DNA of 64,000 nt from Planctomycetota bacterium (GTDB taxonomy: Bacteria > Planctomycetota > Phycisphaerae > UBA1845 > UTPLA1), in contig JAATGM010000020.1 of assembly GCA_015654675.1 (NCBI GenBank), positions 186,001-250,000 on the forward strand. The letters are read 5' to 3'. The stretch's first letter is position 1. Each line of letters begins with the position of its first letter. Below, one piece after another: positions 37,487 to 46,470 of this stretch. The translations under genes were made by a program, and so were the position numbers. The notes under the pieces were generated by a model. That model worked only from the letters and a program-made list of their open reading frames with translations, was not told where the DNA came from and did not search any database.

Positions 37487-37889
37487 TTTTCCGTCTCCCG
37501 CGACCTCCAAGGGCCGCAAATGCAGGCAACGCATCTGGATCGGTTCGGGGAACGACTGGGCAATATGCACCAAAGGTGCAATTGTCCGCTGGTAGGGCCA
37601 ACCTGCGCTCCCTACCGGGTGCAAGCGTGAAACGTCCGCGAGGCGGCGGCGTTACGCCGGCACAATCAGATCCGAACCTGCGGGAGAGTCGTGTGGAGGG
37701 ACTTCTGAACTACTGCCGTGAGAAATATAGCACGCTTTTGGGTGTGGGCAAATTCGATGCAAAATAATCTGTGCTGACGCACAGGTGATTTCCCCTATTT
37801 TCACAATAAGACGTTATCTGCACAATATTTATGAGCGATAAATGGGGACGTTGGGTGGTGATGAATTCGAGGCGGACCTTGACTTTCGC
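37487..37889. other. Intergenic region upstream of the sigma factor gene
   Basis: Holds the long predicted leader and promoter of the sigma factor. An inverted repeat TGTGC-tgac-GCACA (37770-37783) sits just upstream of the -35 box and could be an operator. No convincing coding sequence is seen. Confidence 0.5.
37724..37751 (-). promoter_or_regulatory. Sigma-70-like promoter of the sigma factor gene
   Basis: On the minus strand TTGCCC (37751-37746) and TATATT (37729-37724) are separated by 16 nt. Transcription would begin near 37716, giving a leader of about 230 nt before the start at 37486. Confidence 0.5.
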
Positions 37890-38702
37890 CTACTGGCGAC
37901 ACCCAAGTGTCCAATCTTGCCCTGCGTATTTCCCTACCAAGCGCTCGGCATTTTCGTGCTCGGCGGGGCTCCAGACCGCTTCGGTGGGGGTAGTTTCCAG
38001 GACGTGTGCGAATTCGAGGGCGAGGCGGGCGGCAGCGTCCGGGAAATTGATCGGCGACGCGTTTTGAGTCCAAGTTGTGCAGGGGTGGTCCGCAAAGCGG
38101 GATTGCAGAATCAGCGAGCCGTGCTGGAGGACGGCGTCTCGTTTTCGGCGTTGGGCGCTGCCGGCGACTTTTGAGTAGCCGGTCGGGTGAGCTGCGTCGG
38201 GAAGTAAGACGTCGAATTCGTGGCGACGGGCGAAGCAGAAAAAGGGGCCGGTTCGCTGCGAGTGGCCCGGTGTGGGCGGTGGGTCGGCGCATGACCCGGC
38301 GGCGGCGCATTTACCGGCCGTGCGGGCCGGCGCTCCGATGGCGGTGATGATGGCGCGATGGGCGAGGATGTAGAGCTGGTTTGCATTGGGATGGAGCCAC
38401 GGGCTGGTCGCGGGTACCACGAGCGAATAAGTCAGCTCGAGATCGTGGAGGATTGCGCCGCCGCCAGTCGTGCGGCGGACGACAGGCAGATTTCGAATGT
38501 GTTCCGGCTGCGTTAGGAATTCGGACCATGCCTGGAAATAGCCTAGCGAGATCGTCGCGGTGTTCCATGCGTAAAAACGCAGTGTTGGCGGGCTTTTTCC
38601 GGTGGCGACGGAATCGAGCAGGGCTTCGTCGCGGGCCATATTCAGCGGGCCGGCGGCGGGGGGATCGATGATGAGGCGGATGGAAGCCGGCGCGCGATTC
38701 AT
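37890..38702 (-). CDS. Lipoate-protein ligase-like protein (LplA/LipM family)
   Basis: A biotin/lipoate ligase-fold enzyme expected to attach or transfer lipoyl or octanoyl groups to lipoyl domains. Seen: LNMARDEALLDSV near the start, ATISLGYFQ, the ligand-binding motif RRTTGGGAILHDLELTYSLV near residue 85, and GYSKVAGSAQRR with the family lysine near residue 175. The start at 38702 gives MNRAPASIR; the open frame reaches 38726. A Cys/Pro-rich insertion lies near residues 130-155. The glycine cleavage operon with its lipoyl protein GcvH lies 1.6 kb upstream on the same strand, which supports a role in its modification. Whether it is a ligase or an octanoyltransferase cannot be decided. Confidence 0.85.
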   Translation of the reverse strand: MNRAPASIRLIIDPPAAGPLNMARDEALLDSVATGKSPPTLRFYAWNTATISLGYFQAWSEFLTQPEHIRNLPVVRRTTGGGAILHDLELTYSLVVPATSPWLHPNANQLYILAHRAIITAIGAPARTAGKCAAAGSCADPPPTPGHSQRTGPFFCFARRHEFDVLLPDAAHPTGYSKVAGSAQRRKRDAVLQHGSLILQSRFADHPCTTWTQNASPINFPDAAARLALEFAHVLETTPTEAVWSPAEHENAERLVGKYAGQDWTLGCRQ

Positions 38703-38750
38703 GATGAGCGAGAGATTGTAGAGCACCGGCCGATGAGGGGCACGCCGGGT

Positions 38751-39059
38751 CTAGTGAAGCATGGGCCGGACGATCATGATCGGATTTGCATTGCGGACGA
38801 GGAGCACAACCTGCATATCGGCCGCATCACGGTGAGTGATGCCGAAGGTGGTTTGCCGCTTGGTGGCGAACTCGGTCTGCTTCACGTCGGGCGTTACGGC
38901 GCGGATGAGCGCGTCGAGGTCTTCGTTGTTGAGGGCCTGGGTATCAATGTCGCGGTAGGTTCCGTCGGCGTAGATGCGAGCGGGCCGGCCGGGTTCGAGG
39001 CGAAGTTCGGCCGCGTTCTTTTTACAAGCTGCGTCCAATAGTCGATCAATTGCGATCAT
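38751..39059 (-). CDS. Orphan PilT/GspE N-terminal-like domain protein
   Basis: A 102-residue protein resembling only the N-terminal PAS-like domain of PilT/PilB/GspE ATPases: IDRLLDAACKKNAAELRLEPG matches the family pattern of helix, then A-S-D-(L/I)-H-(L/F), then G, followed by RPARIYADGTYRDID. No Walker A, Walker B or His-box follows; the gene stops after about 100 residues with its own stop codon. GGAGG lies seven nt before the ATG at 39059. It may be a free-standing regulator or the remnant of an ATPase gene. It lies 48 nt upstream of the lipoate ligase gene on the same strand. Confidence 0.65.
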   Translation of the reverse strand: MIAIDRLLDAACKKNAAELRLEPGRPARIYADGTYRDIDTQALNNEDLDALIRAVTPDVKQTEFATKRQTTFGITHRDAADMQVVLLVRNANPIMIVRPMLH

Positions 39060-39193
39060 GTTGATGCCTCCGAAGGGGCTGGCGAAGTGCATCCAAGCGG
39101 TCTCATATTATAGTCGGGGCCGCGATTTGTGAATTGAAAAATCGGGCGTTTTGCGGTTCTTGTTCGGCTTCGGGAAAACCCTGATTCGGCGGG

Positions 39194-40204
39194 CTACTTG
39201 AGCCGCTCGGCGATTGTGAAATGCGCGAAGAGGTCGTTTTCGAGGTCCATGGGGTGATCGCCGGTGTCCCAGCCGTAGGCGTGGGCGAACTTGCGGAGGG
39301 TGGCCGAGTCGTCGCGATCAAACTCGATGACGCGGAAGCCGGATTCTTCCCACATTTTTCTGGGGAACGGGCAGCGGCCGTCGGACCAGGGTTTGTAGTC
39401 TTTTCCGGGCGGCGTCGGGGCGGGGCAGATGTTATAGATGAGGGCGAGGCCGCCGGGTTTGAGGGCGGCGTGGATGGCGAAGATGAAGCGCTGATCGGTG
39501 CAGCCGAGGTCTATGAGCATGCGCTTGTCGACCGGTGAGGCGGGGTGGAGGTAGCCGTTCTTCAGTGTGTTTTTTGAGATGATCAGGTCGTATCCGGTAG
39601 CGACGGATTTGTAAGCGGCGAGGTCGGCGGGCCAGCGGCCATTGACGAGGGTCACGCGCCCGTCGCTGCCGGATACTGCTTTCACGGGGCCTTGGTCGGA
39701 TGGGTCGCTATATAGGGCTGGGAGGAACGGGTCGACGTCGACGCCGGTGCAATCAGCGCCCAGCGTGGCGAGCAGGCGGAGATGGCCGATTCCGCCGTAG
39801 CCAAAGTCGAGGATCTTCTTTCCGGCGACCGACTTGAGGCCGTTCTCGGCGAGGATTTCGATCGGGCGGGCGTAGGCGAGGGGCGTGCCGTATTTGGTGT
39901 TGTAGTAGAGCTCTTCGTCGGCGGAGACGGGTTTGAGTTCGTTTCGCTGCGAGCGCGGGAGCGCGCGGGCTTCGGCGTCGCTAAAATAGCGGCGCGATTT
40001 CGGGTCGACCATGAGTTGTCGCGGATGGACGGCGGGAAGATTGTCGGCGGCTTTCAGGAATTGGCGGGCCAAATCGGATTTGACGAGCGGTTCGGCGGCG
40101 GCGGCCTGGGCCTTGATGGCGGCGAGGCCGGTGAGTTCGGCGGGCGCGGAGGTCGGTTCGGCGGTGAATACCGTGATCGACAGAAGTGGCAGTAAGTGAA
40201 GCAT
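39194..40204 (-). CDS. Exported SAM-dependent methyltransferase-like protein
   Basis: A class I methyltransferase-fold protein of about 336 residues. Seen: the SAM-binding motif ILDFGYGGIGHLRLLA near residue 130, followed by TGVDVDPFLPALY, and LIISKNTLKNGY further on. The N-terminus (MLHLLPLLSITVFTAEPTSAP) looks like a signal peptide, unexpected because SAM is cytoplasmic. The start at 40204 has GGAG seven nt upstream. Either the hydrophobic start is not an export signal or the protein is a degenerate periplasmic relative. It lies just downstream of gcvP on the same strand; no functional link is evident. Confidence 0.75.
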   Translation of the reverse strand: MLHLLPLLSITVFTAEPTSAPAELTGLAAIKAQAAAAEPLVKSDLARQFLKAADNLPAVHPRQLMVDPKSRRYFSDAEARALPRSQRNELKPVSADEELYYNTKYGTPLAYARPIEILAENGLKSVAGKKILDFGYGGIGHLRLLATLGADCTGVDVDPFLPALYSDPSDQGPVKAVSGSDGRVTLVNGRWPADLAAYKSVATGYDLIISKNTLKNGYLHPASPVDKRMLIDLGCTDQRFIFAIHAALKPGGLALIYNICPAPTPPGKDYKPWSDGRCPFPRKMWEESGFRVIEFDRDDSATLRKFAHAYGWDTGDHPMDLENDLFAHFTIAERLK

Positions 40205-40283
40205 GAATATTCTCCGCGCGGTCTTGGATCGGCGCTGTGCCTCCAACCTTAACGAGGAATCGACGCGGATTCTTCTCGAAGTT

Positions 40284-40299
40284 TGGGCCGATCGGCCCA
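40284..40299. repeat. Perfect 16-bp palindrome between gcvP and the methyltransferase gene
   Basis: TGGGCCGATCGGCCCA reads the same on both strands. It lies 12 nt after the gcvP stop and 80 nt before the methyltransferase start; it could be a weak terminator (6-bp stem, GATC loop) or a binding site. Confidence 0.45.
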
Positions 40300-40310
40300 G
40301 CAGCAGTCGA

Positions 40311-43199
40311 TCACGACTTGGCTGGTTCGTAGGATTCCATTGGAGGGCAGGTGCAGAAGAGGTTTCGGTCGCCCCAGACGTTGTCGATTCGGCCGACGTA
40401 GGGCCAGAACTTGTGGTCTTTGACCCAGGCGGCCGGAAACGCGGCTTGCTCGCGGGTGTAGGGGTGCGACCAATCGTCGGCGGTGATTGCCGCGGCGGTG
40501 TGTGGGGCGTGTTTCAGCACGTTGTCGGTGCGGTCGGCGCGGCCTTCTTCGATGTTGCGGATTTCGGCGCGGATCATCGTGAGCGCGTCGCAGAAGCGAT
40601 CGAGCTCGGCCTTTGATTCGCTTTCGGTCGGCTCGATCATGAGCGTGCCGGGGACGGGCCAGGACATGGTGGGGGCGTGGAAGCCGTAATCCATGAGGCG
40701 CTTGGCGATGTCTTCGACGGTGATGCCGGCGGATTTTTCGAAGGGGCGACAATCGAGGATGAACTCGTGGGCGACGCGGCCGGAGCGGCCGGTATAGAGG
40801 ACGCGGAATTCTTTTTCGAGTCGCTTGGCCATGTAGTTGGCGTTGAGGATGGCGATCTGCGTGGCGCGGGTGAGGCCGGTTCCGCCCATCATGGCGATGT
40901 ACATCCATGAGATGGGGAGGATGGCGGCGGAGCCGAAGGGGGCGGCGCTAACGGGTCCGACGGCAGACGGCGATTCTTTCTGAAGCGGGTGGCCGGGGAG
41001 AAACGGGGCGAGATGTTTCGCGACGCCGATTGGGCCCATTCCCGGGCCGCCGCCGCCGTGGGGGATGCAGAATGTCTTGTGGAGGTTGAGGTGGCAGACG
41101 TCGGCGCCGATGTCGGCGGGGCGCGTGAGGCCGACTTGGGCGTTCATGTTGGCGCCATCCATGTATACCTGTCCGCCCAGGCGATGGACGATCTCGCATG
41201 CTTCTCGGACGCCTTCCTCGAAGACGCCGTGGGTGGAGGGGTAGGTGATCATGATGGCGGCGAGCTGCTTCGCGTGCGACTCGGCCTTGGCTTTGAGATC
41301 TTCGAGGTCGATGTTGCCGTGATCGTCGCAGCGGACGCCGACGACGTGCATGCCGGCGGTGATGGCGCTGGCGGGATTGGTTCCGTGAGCGGATGACGGA
41401 ATGAGGCAGATGTCGCGATGTTTGTCGCCGCGGCTTTCGTGGTAGGCGTGAATGGCGAGAAGGCCGGCGTATTCGCCCTGCGAGCCGGCATTGGGCTGGA
41501 GCGAGACGGCGGCGAAGCCGGTGATTTCGGCGAGCCAGGATTCGAGCTGATTGAAGAGGATGTGGTAGCCCTTTTGCTGATCGGCGGGGGCGAAGGGGTG
41601 GATGCGGGCGAATTCGGGCCAGGTGACGGGGATCATTTCGCTGGTGGCATTCAGCTTCATGGTGCAGGAGCCGAGCGGGATCATGGAGTGGGCGAGAGAG
41701 AGGTCGCGCGACTGGAGCTTGAAGATGTAGCGGAGCATTTCGTGCTCGGCGTGGTAGCTATTGAAGACGGGGTGGGTGAGGTAGCCGGACGTGCGGGCGT
41801 GTCGCTCGGGCAGGGGCTGCGTACTTGCGGAGCCGGCGATGGGTGGGTCCGCGGGGACGAAAAGTTTAGTCAGCGTTCGAACTTCTGGTATGTCGGTTAC
41901 TTCGTCCAGTGAGATTCCGATCGTTTCGTCGCCGAAGTCGCGGAGATTGATTCCCTGTTTTCGGGCCGCCGTCAGAATGTCTAAGCTACTGCCCGCCTTG
42001 GGTTTGACTCGAAGGGTATCAAAGCAGGGAGCGTTGCCGACGTCGTGGCCGAATTTCTTTAAGACTTCGGACAGTGCTGAAGTGTACGCGCGGACGCGTT
42101 CGGCGATTCGGCGGAGGCCGGAGGGGCCGTGATATACGGCGTACATGCTGGCCATGACGGCGAGGAGCACCTGTGCGGTGCAGATGTTGCTGGTGGCTTT
42201 TTCGCGGCGAATGTGTTGCTCGCGGGTTTGGATCGCTAGGCGGAACGCGGGGCGGCCTTGTGCATCCTTCGAGACGCCAACAATTCGGCCGGGCATCTGG
42301 CGTTTGTACTCATCGCGGCAGGCCATGAATGCGGCGTGGGGGCCACCGCCGCACATCGGGACGCCGAAGCGCTGGGCTGAACCGATGGCGATGTCGGCGC
42401 CGAACTCGCCCGGGGGGCGGATGAGCGTCAGCGCGAGCAGGTCGGTGGCTACGACGACCAGTGCGCCGGCGGCGTGGGCCTTTTCGATGATCGCACTGGG
42501 GTCGAGGATTTCACCGAAGGTGTTGGGATATTGCAGCAGGACGCCAAACGGTTTGTGCTTTGCGAAGTCGAAGCGGTTGGGGTCGCCGACCTGGACATCA
42601 ATGCCGACGGGCTTTGCGCGAGTCTGGACGACGGCGATTGTCTGGGGGTGGCAATCGGCGGCGACGAAGAATGTCTTGCCATCTGATTCGCCGTGCTTGA
42701 TTCCGCGGCACATGGCCATGGCCTCGGCGGCGGCAGTGGCTTCGTCGAGCAGCGATGCGTTGGCCATCGGCAGGGCGGTGAGGTCGGAGACCATCGTCTG
42801 GAAGTTCAATAGTGCTTCGAGCCGGCCTTGTGCGATTTCGGCCTGGTAGGGGGTGTATTGGGTGTACCAGCCGGGATTCTCGAGGATGTTTCGGAGAATG
42901 ACCGGCGGGGTGATTGTGTCGTGGTAGCCCATGCCGATGAGCGAACGGGCGACGCGGTTTTGCGATGCGAGCGACCGGATTTCGGCGAGGGCTTCGTGTT
43001 CGCCGCGCGGGGCTGGGATTTTGAGCGGCTGGCGGAGGCGGATCGCGGCCGGGACGGTTTCGTCGATAAGCTGGTCGAGTGATCGGCAGCCGATGGCGGC
43101 GAGCATTTCGTCAGTGCCGGCGGGACTGGGGCCGATGTGTCGCGGAATGAACGGGTCGGCGGGGCTGTTGACGTCGGCGTGTTGGGCCATGTCCGGCAT
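40311..43199 (-). CDS. gcvP: Glycine dehydrogenase (decarboxylating), P protein
   Basis: P protein of the glycine cleavage system: PLP-dependent decarboxylation of glycine and transfer of aminomethyl to the lipoyl group of GcvH. About 962 residues, the normal length of the single-chain form, with N-terminal half (FIPRHIGPS near residue 20, [17 protein letters not shown] near 145) and catalytic C-terminal half. The PLP lysine lies in [19 protein letters not shown] near residue 720. The start at 43199 (MPDMAQH) has GGAG about nine nt upstream. Last gene of gcvT-gcvH-gcvP, separated from gcvH by 93 nt containing a strong hairpin. Confidence 0.97.
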   Translation of the reverse strand: MPDMAQHADVNSPADPFIPRHIGPSPAGTDEMLAAIGCRSLDQLIDETVPAAIRLRQPLKIPAPRGEHEALAEIRSLASQNRVARSLIGMGYHDTITPPVILRNILENPGWYTQYTPYQAEIAQGRLEALLNFQTMVSDLTALPMANASLLDEATAAAEAMAMCRGIKHGESDGKTFFVAADCHPQTIAVVQTRAKPVGIDVQVGDPNRFDFAKHKPFGVLLQYPNTFGEILDPSAIIEKAHAAGALVVVATDLLALTLIRPPGEFGADIAIGSAQRFGVPMCGGGPHAAFMACRDEYKRQMPGRIVGVSKDAQGRPAFRLAIQTREQHIRREKATSNICTAQVLLAVMASMYAVYHGPSGLRRIAERVRAYTSALSEVLKKFGHDVGNAPCFDTLRVKPKAGSSLDILTAARKQGINLRDFGDETIGISLDEVTDIPEVRTLTKLFVPADPPIAGSASTQPLPERHARTSGYLTHPVFNSYHAEHEMLRYIFKLQSRDLSLAHSMIPLGSCTMKLNATSEMIPVTWPEFARIHPFAPADQQKGYHILFNQLESWLAEITGFAAVSLQPNAGSQGEYAGLLAIHAYHESRGDKHRDICLIPSSAHGTNPASAITAGMHVVGVRCDDHGNIDLEDLKAKAESHAKQLAAIMITYPSTHGVFEEGVREACEIVHRLGGQVYMDGANMNAQVGLTRPADIGADVCHLNLHKTFCIPHGGGGPGMGPIGVAKHLAPFLPGHPLQKESPSAVGPVSAAPFGSAAILPISWMYIAMMGGTGLTRATQIAILNANYMAKRLEKEFRVLYTGRSGRVAHEFILDCRPFEKSAGITVEDIAKRLMDYGFHAPTMSWPVPGTLMIEPTESESKAELDRFCDALTMIRAEIRNIEEGRADRTDNVLKHAPHTAAAITADDWSHPYTREQAAFPAAWVKDHKFWPYVGRIDNVWGDRNLFCTCPPMESYEPAKS

Positions 43200-43222
43200 T
43201 TCTCGCGGCTCCGAGATTGAAA

Positions 43223-43249
43223 GGCCCACGGATTAGTCATCCGTGGGCC
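43223..43249 (-). terminator. Intercistronic hairpin between gcvH and gcvP
   Basis: A perfect 11-bp stem (GGCCCACGGAT with ATCCGTGGGCC) and 5-nt loop. In the direction of transcription it is followed by TTTC, a weak U tract, and then the gcvP ribosome site. It may partly terminate transcription after gcvH, or protect the upstream message from 3' decay. Confidence 0.6.
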
Positions 43250-43292
43250 GAACGAAACTTGTTTGTAATCTTAGCCGGGAATGGGGCGGATG

Positions 43293-43676
43293 TCAGTGCT
43301 GGCCAGTGGTGGCGTCGTACTTGGCGGCGTCGAGCAGGGCGTTGATCTGGCCCGCGTCTGACGGCTTGATTTTGATCATCCAGCCGGTGTTGAAGGGGTC
43401 GTTGTTGACGAGTTCGGGGTGGTTGGCGAGTTGGTCGTTGATGGCGACGACTTTTCCGGAGACGCCGGCATAGAGGTCGCTGGTGGCCTTCACTGATTCG
43501 ATTTCGCCGAAGGGCTTGCCGGCGGACAGGTCTTTGCCGACGGGGGGCAGGGAGACGTAGGTGATGTCGGTCAGCTCGTCGGCGGCGAACTTGGTGATGC
43601 CGATGGTGACGACATCGCCGTCGAGCTTGTGCCATTCGTGGGACTTGAGATAGCGGCGATCGCCTGGAACGGACAT
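43293..43676 (-). CDS. gcvH: Glycine cleavage system H protein
   Basis: Lipoyl carrier of the glycine cleavage system. The 127-residue length is normal. Seen: YLKSHEWHKLDGDVVTIGIT near the start and the lipoylation site ESVKATSDLY with the modified lysine near residue 63, then the AINDQLANHPELVNNDP segment. The start at 43676 has GAGGAAAG upstream. It follows gcvT by ten nt. The lipoate ligase-like protein downstream could modify it. Confidence 0.97.
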   Translation of the reverse strand: MSVPGDRRYLKSHEWHKLDGDVVTIGITKFAADELTDITYVSLPPVGKDLSAGKPFGEIESVKATSDLYAGVSGKVVAINDQLANHPELVNNDPFNTGWMIKIKPSDAGQINALLDAAKYDATTGQH

Positions 43677-43686
43677 GTTTCTTTCC

Positions 43687-44778
43687 TCAATCGATTCGCT
43701 TGTAGAACTGCAATGGACTGACAACGGCCGGGGCGTGCTCGCCGCGGAGGTCGACCTTGAGCGGTGTGCCGTTGGTTGCGAGTGGGGTGTCGACATAGGC
43801 CATGGCGATTGATTTCTGCACGGTTGGGCCGAAGGTGCCGCTGGTGACTTCGCCGATGGGCTTGCCGGCTGAGTCGAGGACGGCTGCGCCCTGGCGGGCG
43901 ATGCGGCGGCCTTCGAGCGTGAGGCCGACGAGCTTGCGCTTGGGGCCGTCGGCGGCGATTTTTCGCACGGCTGCTGCGCCGATGAAGTCTTTCATGAGGT
44001 CGACGGCCCAACCGCAGGATGATGAGATCGGGTCGATGTGTTCGCCGAGTTCGTGGCCGTAGAGCGGCATGCCGGCTTCGAGGCGAAGGGTGTCTCGGGC
44101 TCCCAGGCCGGCGGGCTTGACGGTGGGGCGGTCGCCGCCGCCGTCCTGCGTGAGGTAGTCCCAGACGAGCGGGCCGGCCGCTGCGGGGAGGACGAGTTCT
44201 AGGCCGTCTTCGCCGGTGTAGCCGGTGCGGAAGAGGGTGTATTCCATTCCCATGTAGCTGCCGGTGACGAAGCCGTAGCGCTTGATGTCGCCGAACTTGA
44301 TGGGGATGTGTTCGCGGAAGAGGGCCATGGTGGCCGGCCCTTGTATGGCGAGCATGATGGTTTGCTCGGTGCGGTCGTCGAGTTCGACCTTTTTGCCGGA
44401 CATGTTGTCGCGGAGCTGGCGGATGACTTTGTCGCGATTGGAGGCGTTGCAGACGACGATCCAGTGGTTTTCGCCGCGCGAGACGATGACATCGTCGAGG
44501 ATTCCGCCTTGTTCGTTGCATACGTGGGCGTAGCCGCAGCGGCCGACGGCGAGCTTGGCGCAATTGCGGGTGCAGACGCGGTCGAGCAGGGTTAGGGCGT
44601 CGGCGCCGCGGAGGTAGAGGCGGCCCATGTGGGAGACGTCGAAGACGCTGGCGACGGTGCGGGTGTATACGTGCTCTTCGACGATGCCTCGGTAGAGCAG
44701 GGGCATTTCCCAGCCGGCGAAGTCGACGAGCTTTGCGCCGAGGGCGGCGTGGTTTTCGTAGATGGCGGTGCGTTTCAT
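43687..44778 (-). CDS. gcvT: Aminomethyltransferase, glycine cleavage T protein
   Basis: Transfers the methylene group from GcvH-bound aminomethyl-lipoate to tetrahydrofolate, releasing ammonia. About 363 residues, normal length. Seen: FAGWEMPLLYRGIVEEH near residue 20, VFDVSHMGR near 43, YTGEDGLELVLP near 200 and GLGARDTLRLEAGMPLYGHE near 235. The ATG at 44778 has no ribosome-binding site, but a strong promoter ends nine nt before it, so the message is probably leaderless or nearly so. First gene of gcvT-gcvH-gcvP. Confidence 0.96.
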   Translation of the reverse strand: MKRTAIYENHAALGAKLVDFAGWEMPLLYRGIVEEHVYTRTVASVFDVSHMGRLYLRGADALTLLDRVCTRNCAKLAVGRCGYAHVCNEQGGILDDVIVSRGENHWIVVCNASNRDKVIRQLRDNMSGKKVELDDRTEQTIMLAIQGPATMALFREHIPIKFGDIKRYGFVTGSYMGMEYTLFRTGYTGEDGLELVLPAAAGPLVWDYLTQDGGGDRPTVKPAGLGARDTLRLEAGMPLYGHELGEHIDPISSSCGWAVDLMKDFIGAAAVRKIAADGPKRKLVGLTLEGRRIARQGAAVLDSAGKPIGEVTSGTFGPTVQKSIAMAYVDTPLATNGTPLKVDLRGEHAPAVVSPLQFYKRID

Positions 44779-44787
44779 TCTTGCGCG

Positions 44788-44817
44788 ACTATAGAGGGAT
44801 GCTCTTGGGGTGGTCAA
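44788..44817 (-). promoter_or_regulatory. Promoter of the glycine cleavage operon, near-leaderless
   Basis: On the minus strand TTGACC (44817-44812), an 18-nt spacer and TATAGT (44793-44788). The start site would fall within about one to three nt of the gcvT ATG. No glycine riboswitch was recognised upstream. Confidence 0.6.
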
Positions 44818-45065
44818 GGATAGATGAGATAGGGGACGCGACGAGCGCGGCGGCGTCGTTGGTGGCGATTCGGGGTGTCGGGATAGCGGCAGATGGGTGA
44901 GAACGCGATGGCGGGACGGCTAGGATACGCGGGTTGATGAACGAATGCGGGGTGGCTTGCGATCAAGACGAGAACGGGTACACGGTTCATCTTCAATTCT
45001 CCGGCTCTCTAAGGGATTGTGTCGTCAGCGGGGTCTGGATCGGGCGCGTTTGCTCGGCGGTGTGC
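44818..45065. other. Intergenic region between gcvT and the initiator tRNA
   Basis: Together with the two promoters this forms a 327-nt gap between the divergently transcribed gcvT and tRNA genes. An open frame of 60 codons on the minus strand is Arg/Pro-rich and not convincing. No structured RNA was recognised. Confidence 0.4.
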
Positions 45066-45093
45066 TTGACGTCGTACGGGGATTGCTTATGAT
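45066..45093 (+). promoter_or_regulatory. Promoter of the initiator tRNA gene
   Basis: TTGACG (45066-45071) and TATGAT (45088-45093) with a 16-nt spacer, ending 12 nt before the tRNA 5' end. A close match to a sigma-70 promoter. Confidence 0.75.
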
Positions 45094-45105
45094 CTGCTCC
45101 AACGC

Positions 45106-45178
<73 letters not shown>

Positions 45179-45191
45179 TAAGGACCTGGAG

Positions 45192-45227
45192 AAGACCTTC
45201 TGATGAAAAATCAGAAGGTCTTTTTTT
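45192..45227 (+). terminator. Intrinsic terminator of the tRNA gene
   Basis: A perfect 12-13 bp stem (AAGACCTTCTGA with TCAGAAGGTCTT), a short A-rich loop and seven T residues, starting 14 nt after the tRNA. Confidence 0.92.
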
Positions 45228-45246
45228 GTCATCACTTACATTTTCA

Positions 45247-45320
45247 GGTCGCGGGTTCGTATCGGGTCAGGTCGCGGGTTCTTATCGTGGTGGTCGCAGG
45301 CTCGAAGAGGACCCCCGCTA
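45247..45320 (+). repeat. Three degenerate copies of the tRNA 3' end (probable attachment-site scars)
   Basis: Copies starting at 45247, 45270 and 45292 share GGTCGCGGGTTC or GGTCGCAGGCTC with the tRNA T arm. The third (45292-45320) aligns over 29 nt with tRNA positions 45150-45178, matching at both ends (GGTCGCAGG and CCCCCGCTA) and differing in the middle, 22 of 29 identical by my count. Such copies are typically left by elements that integrate into tRNA genes. Confidence 0.65.
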
Positions 45321-45672
45321 ATCACAAGTCATTGTTGCACAGCCCTTTGCATCATTTCGGGACGCGCGAATTCTTACCGGTTTTTGTTAGGGTGACCAAA
45401 CTGCTGTGAAATCTTCCCTTCACCGGTGCATGGTGAGTGCATTCATGGCCGGAAATCTATGGTTGCAACGGCGATAAACAGGCTTGTCGGGGTCTACCCC
45501 CGGTGGTGGCATAGACTTGCGTCTGCATCGAGCTCGGTCGGTCTTACGCGCGATTGAAGCACTACTGGCGACAGTCTTTAGACCCGGGTGACTTTTCGGC
45601 CGCGCGGTTCCTGACACCTTTTTTTCCCCGGCCATTTGTCCAGTGCCATGGTCATGCCATCGTCTAGGCCGA
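45321..45672. other. Non-coding start of the island
   Basis: No credible gene. At about 45606-45627 the sequence GGTTCCTGACACC followed by T7 and CCCC is reminiscent of short repeats near IS200-like or RAYT transposases, but no transposase is present. The rest shows no recognisable feature. Confidence 0.35.
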
Positions 45673-46470
45673 TCAGTTCCCCTTCTTCTGCTTGAACAGC
45701 CAGTCGAGCACCTCGGCGTTCTTGTAGGTCGGGGTCCACGCGTCGTGGCCGACGCCTTTGTACTCGGTGTACTTCGGCTCGCCGCCGGCCTTCTTGATGG
45801 CGGCGATCATGTCGCGCGGTCGCTCGACCGACACCAGCAGGTCCGCATCGCCGTGGAAGGCCCAGATCGGCAGCTTGGCCAGCTTTTCCGCCTGTGCCGG
45901 GTCGCCGCCGCCGGACACTGGAATCGCGGCAGCGAACAGTTCCGGCCTGCGCGAGATCAGATCCCAAGTGCCGTAGCCGCCCATCGACACGCCCGTCAAG
46001 TAGATGCGGTCCTTGTCGACGCGGTGCTCATTGCAAACGGCGTCAATCAAATCGAGGACTAGCGCCAACGGCTCGGTCGGGCTCTTGGCGAGCGGCACGT
46101 TGCGCCCTCCATCGAACCAGCCGACGTTGGTCCACTGCTTGTCGGGCGGACACTGCGGAACCGCCAAGAAGCACGGGTGCTTCTTGCGGGCCTGGTCCGT
46201 CGCGAACTGCTCGACGCCGCTCCGGAGTTGCTTCTTGTTGTCGGTCCCCCGACCGACGGCGCCGTGCAGGAAGATCACGAGCGGGTAGCGGTCCTTGCCG
46301 TCCTTGTCGTAGCCATCCGGCTTGAGAAGGCGGTACGGCAGACTCGCTTTGTCCTTGGTGAAGGTGAGCTTGTCGAGCAGCTTGTCCATGTCCGGCTTCT
46401 GGTCCGGGCTCTGGGCAAAGGCCAGCGAGCAGAGGAGCAGGCTTCCGACCGCTGCGAGGACAAGTTTCAT
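45673..46470 (-). CDS. Secreted alpha/beta-hydrolase (esterase, PHB depolymerase/dienelactone hydrolase-like)
   Basis: An exported serine hydrolase of about 265 residues. Seen: signal peptide LVLAAVGSLLLCSLAFA, oxyanion-region motif PLVIFLHGAVGRGTD, nucleophile elbow GVSMGGYGTW (Ser near 155), a candidate acidic residue in AFHGDADLLV and the catalytic His in GVGHDAWTP near the end. This layout is common in planctomycete esterases that release acyl or feruloyl groups. The start at 46470 has AGGAG eight nt upstream. Substrate unknown. It lies in the island beside the tRNA gene. Confidence 0.88.
   Translation of the reverse strand: MKLVLAAVGSLLLCSLAFAQSPDQKPDMDKLLDKLTFTKDKASLPYRLLKPDGYDKDGKDRYPLVIFLHGAVGRGTDNKKQLRSGVEQFATDQARKKHPCFLAVPQCPPDKQWTNVGWFDGGRNVPLAKSPTEPLALVLDLIDAVCNEHRVDKDRIYLTGVSMGGYGTWDLISRRPELFAAAIPVSGGGDPAQAEKLAKLPIWAFHGDADLLVSVERPRDMIAAIKKAGGEPKYTEYKGVGHDAWTPTYKNAEVLDWLFKQKKGN

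Noticed and set aside
44814-44996. 60-codon minus-strand frame upstream of gcvT
   Set aside because: Arg/Pro-rich, no recognisable features, and it overlaps the gcvT promoter.
44779-45060. Glycine riboswitch upstream of gcvT
   Set aside because: The expected conserved core elements were not found, and the promoter position leaves no leader.
45601-45640. REP-like palindrome linked to an IS200-type transposase
   Set aside because: Only a short resemblance (GGTTCCTGACACC); no transposase gene or second copy in the window.
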